NCBI GenBank assembly: GCA_910592005.1
Contig: CAJVPP010000812.1
Coordinates: 1-25,923 of the forward strand
Source: Funneliformis mosseae
Taxonomy: Eukaryota > Glomeromycota > Glomeromycetes > Glomerales > Glomeraceae
DNA: 25,923 bases
Direction: 5' to 3'
Below the pieces are notes generated by a model. The model was not told where the DNA came from, did no database searches, and worked only from the letters and a program-made list of their open reading frames with translations. Position 1 is the first letter of the stretch, and every line of letters starts with the position of its first letter. Both the position numbers and the translations under genes were made by a program. This document shows, piece by piece, positions 21,912-25,923 of this stretch.

Positions 21912-23593
21912 ATGGCATTGATTTTGGGTGATTTCATCTGGGTTAACGTTTTCACCGCACTTGTTGTAGTGTACATCGTCAAGTACTACTATTCATGGTA
22001 TACACGGGAGAATCCGATTCCTGGACCATTTCCTTTGCCTTTAATAGGAAATTTACATCAGTTGGGACTGGATATGGGGAAAGGAGCGGTCAAATTACAA
22101 AAGGAGTTTGGGGACATGTTTGAAATATATTTAGGACCGACAAGAGCGATATTTATAAGTAGAGCGGAACTTACGGAAAAAATTTATAATCCGACGTTAA
22201 AGAATAATGAATTCTCCCTTCGCACACCCTCTAACCCAGGATTGGAGGAACTTCATCTGACAGAGACCGGTATCACATTTAATAGGGATTTGAACGCTTG
22301 GAAATTCAATAGGCGTATCTTAAACCTCACAGTGATGTCACCAAAATTCATGAGGGAGAGCGTGAAATTCACCAATCAAATTTGCGATGAGTTGGAAAAG
22401 TATTGGTCTACGATTAATCCCAATAATAAAATTGATTTTGCAAGGTGGACTTCTTGTCTCGCCGCTGATATTATCGTGACCACTTCAACCGGAACCAAGG
22501 GTTACTCCATGGCCGATTATATTAATAGCCTACCCAATTCGATTAAAGTCAAGATTTCCGAAAATATTCTCGGGGAATCCTTAAAATTTATTGAATCCAT
22601 GTATATGTTTATCTCATGCGTCATGTTCTATTTCTCCTTTCCTCCTTTCGTTAGAAAGTTCGTCCCTGTAATTAAAACGATGTACCATAAGTATCGTGAC
22701 AACAATATATGGTTAAATGCCGAATTAGATAGGATTATCTGTAACAGAAAACGAGAAATCCAAAGTGCCCCTTCTGATCAACCTATAGAGAACAACGTAT
22801 TAAATTTATTAATCACTTTAAATACTGAAATGGATACCAATAAGATCACTGGTATCGATTATTCGAGACCGTTGACTAACATAGAAATTTCCTGCACGTT
22901 AAAGGAAATCTTTGACGCCGGAATGGACACGGTAAGTATCTTTAAAAAAAAAAAATCATTAATTGTTATAAATGAAATGAAAAATTTCTTGCTGATCAAC
23001 TTTTGCTCATTCCTTAGACCCGAAACGTAATGTGCTATATCATGTTTTACATTAATAAATATCCCCAAGTTAAAGATAAGTTGATTCAGGAATACGAATC
23101 GATCTACGGGGATCTAAGCAAGAAGTTAGATGTTACTTACGAATCACTTGATAAATTAGTTTATACCGAAGCCGTGATCAATGAAGTCACACGTCTCATA
23201 CCGCCATTACCCGTATTCATGCGTGCTGCCACTTTTGATACCGAAATTGGTGGTTACAAGATCAAGAAAGAAACGACCGTGTTTACGAACTTTACCGGCA
23301 TTCACTATCATAAAGATTATTGGGTTGAACCCGAAAAGTTCAACCCTGATAGATTTTTAAAAAATGGTGATCATAAGATCGTTAAGAATTCTCATTTGCC
23401 TTTTGGAGGGGGTATTCGAATTTGTCCGGGAAGGCATTGGGCCATGGGGAATATGAAAATTTTATTGGTCAGAATTTTAACCAAATTCGAAATTAACCTC
23501 GCGGATCCTGAAGCTCCGTTAAAATTATCATATCATGGAATTCAGCATTGTGATGAATTATATATGTATATTAATCAAAAATCGAATGCTTAA
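21912..23593 (+). CDS. Cytochrome P450 monooxygenase (microsomal type)
   Basis: Two exons (21912-22931 and 23018-23593) with an 86-bp GT-AG intron join in phase 0 to 531 aa, a normal length for eukaryotic P450s. An N-terminal membrane anchor (~8-27, VFTALVVVYIV) is followed by a proline hinge, NPIPGPFPLPLIGN. The helix-I oxygen-binding motif DAGMDTT (335-341) spans the intron. ExxR is EVTR (396-399), the PERF-like motif is NPDRF (449-453), and the heme loop FGGGIRICPG (469-478) carries the ligand Cys476. All are intact, so it should be an active heme-thiolate oxygenase on the ER, taking electrons from P450 reductase. The substrate and CYP family cannot be told from motifs; it does not look like CYP51. 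It is an ordinary-looking gene, with better G+C in coding parts than its flanks. Confidence 0.96.
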
Positions 23594-24962
23594 ATAGCGC
23601 AATATAAACGCTGCGCCCCGACACCCATAAAAATCAAATAGCCTAAAAAAAATCGTTACATTTATTTTATTACTTTTTAAATTTATTTATTTTTATTATT
23701 TTTTTTTTTTTAATAAATAAAAGGACAAAAAAAAAAATTAATTCTTTATTCTTTAAAACTTTATCAATTCTTTTGTATCATATCAAATTTTCACTTTCTT
23801 CACAAACCTTACAAATTAGCGGTTGCAAGCAAACCCTAATCCGATTTTGGTAAAAGTCGAAACTTTTCGAAGATAATTTTGAAAATTTCAACGGTTTAAC
23901 TTGTTATTGATATCAGCATGACAATTTTCTTAATTTCCCTAAATTGAAAACCAAGTAAAATTAGTAATGTTTTATAATTGTTGAATTAACCAGACAACTG
24001 AAGCAATCAACTTTATTGTCATCTTGACTAGAAAAGTATAATGAAAAAACACGTCATATAACCATTGATAAATCAAAAAGATTTATATTTTATACTAATT
24101 ACATGTCACTAATATCGTAATTTGTTTACTTTGAATTTGATATATTGAATTGTAATACATCGGTAAGTATGCTAAAACAAGATTAATTCTTTGACTCTAA
24201 AGAACTGACCTTAGCTACTCATTTAATAATTCTTTGACTTTAGAATTTTAAAGTCTATTTATCTCTTTATAGATATTTTCGGCTTCAAAACTTATATTTT
24301 GTTGCTGAATTTTCTAAACAAGCTTTCCAAAATCGTGCTTATGAGGATGAATTACACATTTTGGTCTCCCATTTGCAAACATGTCAAACGCTTTGTGGGA
24401 TACGTTCATTTCTACATTCTTGAAACAAGCGCTTATTAGTCTACTGATTGAATTTGAATTTAAGAAGTTTTCAAGAAATAATCTGTGTTGAGGTGGGCTA
24501 CCTATCAAGGGAAGAATTAGACAATCGTGATTGATTTTATTCATTAGAGCGATATGAAAAGATTGAAACTACGGGCTTATGGCTTTTGATTCATTAGATC
24601 GATGAAGACAGGATTGTTGTTTTGTAGCTTTAGTTTGGATAGATTTTTAATTTCGTAGAACTCTAGCTATATTACATGTAACAAAATGAGAATATTTATG
24701 GGCTGTACCATTCACAAAATGCGCATTTTTAATGTCCAGATCATTGATTTTAAAACTCTTGAACGCTCTGACAGCTTTAGGAAATGTTGCGATGAGGTCT
24801 GTTTTCTGATTCCGGTGAATTCATAATGTATTCTAGGTCAACATGGGAGTAGTGTAATTGCTTTGCTGATTTGCCCGCACTTTTTAAATGTACGATATTA
24901 TTCCTTATAGTGCTACTCGTATTAACAACATATTTGGTAATTCTCCCGATTTGGATAATTGT
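23594..24962. other. Region downstream of the P450 gene without a supported gene
   Basis: No gene with recognisable homology was seen. A 76-codon minus-strand frame from the ATG at 24542-24544 down to 24314 has an unbiased amino acid mix and could be a fragment of a gene, but nothing around it extends it. The words ATTCTTTGACTCTAAAG and ATTCTTTGACTTTAGAA near 24185 and 24231 form a short local repeat. Confidence 0.4.
23712..23717 (+). terminator. Possible P450 polyadenylation signal
   Basis: AATAAA (in TTAATAAATAAAAGG) lies 119 bp after the stop codon, behind a long T-rich run. Plausible distance for a fungal 3' UTR, but the word is common in this AT-rich DNA. Confidence 0.3.
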
Positions 24963-24971
24963 ATATATAAC

Positions 24972-25474
24972 GGTTACGGTACGTTCCGCCGAAACCCCCT
25001 TTGCCGGAGCCAATTCACCGAAAGGACAATTTTCCGAACGCCACTTCGCCGAATGGACTTTTCACCGAAAAGAAGTTTCGCCGAAATGACGTTTTGCCGA
25101 ATCCGTTTTGCCGAATGGACACTTCACCGAATCCGTTTCACCGAAAAGACATTTCGCTGAAAACGAAAATAATTCGCTGTTGGTTGTTAGATTTATTAAA
25201 CCTTTTTTATTATTCTCAACGAAATTATTAAGAAAAAACTTACTTTATAATGTAGAACCTAAAAATGATAAGTTACGCAGTAGTCATTTTCGGCGAAATG
25301 TCCTTTCGGTTCGGTGAAACGGATTCGGCAAAACGGCATTTCGGCGAAATGGTATTTCGGCGAAAAGCCCATTCGGTGAAAAGTCCATTCGGCGAAATGG
25401 TCGTTCGGCAAAGAGTCCTTTCGGTGAATGAATTAGCTTCGGCAAAGTGGGTTTCGGCGAAACGTCCGGATACC
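24972..25474. mobile_element. Non-autonomous Mutator-type element (503 bp) with long inverted repeats
   Basis: Identical 9-bp copies of ATATATAAC flank it at 24963-24971 and 25475-25483. The ends are inverted: the left end starts GGTTACGGTACGTTCCGCCG and the right end, in reverse complement, starts GGTATCCGGACGTTTCGCCG. Inverted similarity continues inward for about 190 bp on each side, leaving a unique AT-rich centre (about 25165-25285). Each arm is a string of spaced CCGAA/TTCGG units (TTCGGCGAA, TTCGGTGAA, TTCGGCAAA). A 9-bp duplication with long terminal repeats fits the Mutator superfamily. No ORF in it has a transposase-like reading; the open frames seen are by-products of the repeats. 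Confidence 0.8.
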
Positions 25475-25483
25475 ATATATAAC

Positions 25484-25853
25484 TATCCTTTTTCTCGGAA
25501 CGCAATTATCGCAAAGAGCATCTCTGGATATTGCTAAAATGTTAAGTTGACCGAGCTAATCTGGCATATTGGGGACGCTAAAAGCTAGCATAATATAAAG
25601 AATTCCTTGCTCACAAACGTAACTTATGCGCTATCAATAACTGTGGTCCACACAAAGAGGTCATTTGTATTGCATTGAAAAAGCTTTCGCTCTTACCGAT
25701 ATATCATTGATAAATATTTTTATACACTTACGAATCAAACTGTCGTTGTTTTATTAACATGCAATTTATTAACGTTAAATTTCCTTTTCACGTAAAAATT
25801 TCACATTTTTGCGTCGGTTTATAATTTAGACATTCTATAAATAATGTGTGTAG
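25484..25853. other. Intergenic DNA without a recognised feature
   Basis: No open frame, RNA gene or repeat was recognised between the Mutator-type element and the terminal palindrome. Confidence 0.5.
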
Positions 25854-25923
25854 GGCTGGGACAGGGGAGAAAATTAAGAACTGAAAATATTTTCAGTTCT
25901 TAATTTTCTCCCCTGTCCCAGCC
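25854..25923. repeat. Perfect 70-bp palindrome at the end of the window
   Basis: The 35 bases starting GGCTGGGACAGGGGAG are followed, without a spacer, by their exact reverse complement; the centre is AAAATATTTT. The palindrome runs to the last base, so the true end may lie further on. It is either a foldback MITE (preceded by TAG, so a TA-flanked hairpin is possible) or an assembly or library fold-back at a contig end. Confidence 0.9.

Noticed and set aside
24314..24544. 76-codon minus-strand ORF with balanced composition
   Set aside because: No recognisable family, no extending exons and no conserved motif; kept only as a note in the region entry.
25001..25537. Several overlapping ORFs on both strands rich in Phe, Arg, Pro and Ser
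   Set aside because: They are readings of the TTCGG/CCGAA units of the Mutator-type element in different frames, not genes.

Overview
The window looks like nuclear DNA of an arbuscular mycorrhizal fungus, probably close to Rhizophagus (Glomeromycotina). It is very AT-rich, its genes are broken by short 60-100 bp introns, homopolymer A/T tracts are frequent, and one gene belongs to the large glomeromycotan kinase family with an N-terminal CxxC...CxxC and WTSGN module. This assignment is inferred from gene style; no sequence search was possible.

Left third (1-6720): a decayed transposon graveyard. A Tc1/mariner-type element with terminal inverted repeats and a TA duplication spans 558-5956. 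Its transposase relic survives as two distant pieces on the plus strand. Between them lies a second decayed, intron-bearing repeat-family ORF on the minus strand, so the elements appear nested. Stop codons often sit where Gln or Arg would be expected, and CpG is almost absent. CpG density rises sharply just beyond the right terminal repeat. A 206-bp MITE with a telomere-like interior and a foldback repeat then separate this block from the first gene.

Middle (6724-16474): two same-strand genes, both in families that act in mitochondria. A five-exon Mpv17/Sym1-family membrane protein (192 aa) uses one apparent GC-AG intron. A complete VWA8 orthologue follows; I resolved it into 35 exons that join in frame to 1,925 aa, with three AAA+ modules, a glycine-rich linker and a C-terminal VWA domain with an intact MIDAS. 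It has exons of 18 and 23 nt and one ambiguous acceptor.

Right part (16475-25923): a minus-strand two-exon kinase-like gene whose catalytic HRD is HEN, so probably a pseudokinase, and a plus-strand two-exon cytochrome P450 with all diagnostic motifs. The intergenic DNA holds a three-copy 47/48-bp tandem repeat, a second copy of the foldback repeat, and a 503-bp Mutator-type non-autonomous element with long inverted repeats built from iterated TTCGGCGAA units and a perfect 9-bp target duplication. The window ends in a perfect 70-bp palindrome. The Mpv17 and VWA8 genes could share a mitochondrial setting; otherwise I see no sign that the genes form a functional cluster. No tRNA, rRNA or CRISPR array was recognised.
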